NCBI GenBank assembly: GCA_021204635.1
Contig: JAJPZB010000141.1
Span: 1 to 5,868, forward strand
Reading direction: 5' to 3'
Length of the DNA: 5,868 nt
From: Opitutia bacterium
Lineage (GTDB): Bacteria; Verrucomicrobiota; Verrucomicrobiia; Opitutales; UBA953
The notes beneath the pieces were generated by a model. That model made no database searches, had not been told where the DNA came from, and saw nothing but the letters and a program-made list of their open reading frames with translations. The position numbers and the translations under genes were made by a program. Positions 5,830 to 5,868 of this stretch are shown piece by piece. How positions within the stretch are numbered: the first letter of the stretch is position 1; each line of letters starts with the position of its first letter.

Positions 5830-5867
5830 CTCCCGCTAAGTTAGCGGGAGGGGACCGCGATAGCGGT
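5830..5867. repeat. Two adjacent palindromes at the window end
   Basis: CTCCCGCTAA at 5830-5839 and TTAGCGGGAG at 5841-5850 are perfect ten-base arms around a single G. Right after, ACCGC at 5854-5858 and GCGGT at 5863-5867 flank a GATA loop. Neither hairpin is followed by a T run on the + strand, although the first is followed by AATT on the minus strand. The back-to-back layout resembles REP/BIME-type intergenic palindromes or a bidirectional terminator for a gene beyond the window. The second palindrome may continue past the edge. Confidence 0.65.
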
Positions 5868-5868
5868 G

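Larger units (their letters stand above)
5452..5868. other. Non-coding, repeat-rich region downstream of phoR
   Basis: These 417 bases hold no frame with credible protein composition. The open frames present are Gly/Trp/Val-rich or Pro/His-rich translations of the repeats, without start signals. The first two thirds are dominated by GGGTTGGTGGTG-like motifs. The last third holds TTGGCTCTGTTGC-like copies and palindromes. Base composition (long G/T-rich stretches on the + strand) differs sharply from the genes. I found no tRNA, rRNA or recognisable insertion sequence end. Confidence 0.75.

Noticed and set aside
5647..5844. Small + strand open frame of 65 codons in the right repeat region
   Set aside because: It translates repeat DNA, has no ribosome-binding site and shows no domain-like composition.
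5837..5850. Integron attC-like GTTAGCG core
   Set aside because: It does not fit GTTRRRY and is explained by the symmetric palindrome; no integrase or cassette layout is seen.

Overview
This 5.9 kb bacterial window holds five complete genes, all on the + strand, in the order hemW - pstB - phoU - phoB - phoR. They are bracketed by non-coding, repeat-rich DNA at both ends. Coding DNA alternates GCG/CGC-rich stretches with AAAATT-type stretches. Most starts lack a Shine-Dalgarno sequence. The protein style (HemW with HNLNTW, PhoB with an SEESDIVLGLELGA stretch) reminds me of Verrucomicrobiota, perhaps Opitutales. That is recall without a search and should be held loosely.

Layout: positions 1-60 carry three tandem 18-base units of CACCACCAACCC plus six variable bases. 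hemW (103-1317) encodes a radical-SAM HemW-type protein. The 106-base gap after it contains a good Pho-box candidate (two half-sites 11 bases apart) ahead of pstB (1424-2185). phoU (2250-2912) follows, then a 61-base gap with a possible promoter, then phoB (2974-3660) and phoR (3673-5451), only 12 bases apart. The last 417 bases (5452-5868) contain no credible gene. They hold degenerate GGGTTGGTGGTG repeats, a 10-bp hairpin soon after phoR, a 15-bp perfect long-range inverted repeat, three TTGGCTCTGTTGC-like copies, and two compact palindromes at the extreme end.

How the genes work together: PhoR (membrane sensor kinase) and PhoB (response regulator) form the phosphate-starvation two-component system. 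PstB is the ATPase of the high-affinity phosphate importer, and PhoU links importer activity to PhoR. The Pho box before pstB suggests PhoB feedback on its own cluster. The importer's binding protein and permeases (pstS, pstC, pstA) are not here: hemW sits where they would normally lie, so they must be encoded elsewhere or further away. hemW is probably a neighbour, not a functional partner.

The coding part is conventional. The least explained part is the flanking repeat DNA: positions 1-60 match the reverse complement of 5551-5618 along their whole length, and the G-rich strand has two-tetrad G-quadruplex potential. I found no clear evidence of a new multi-gene system.
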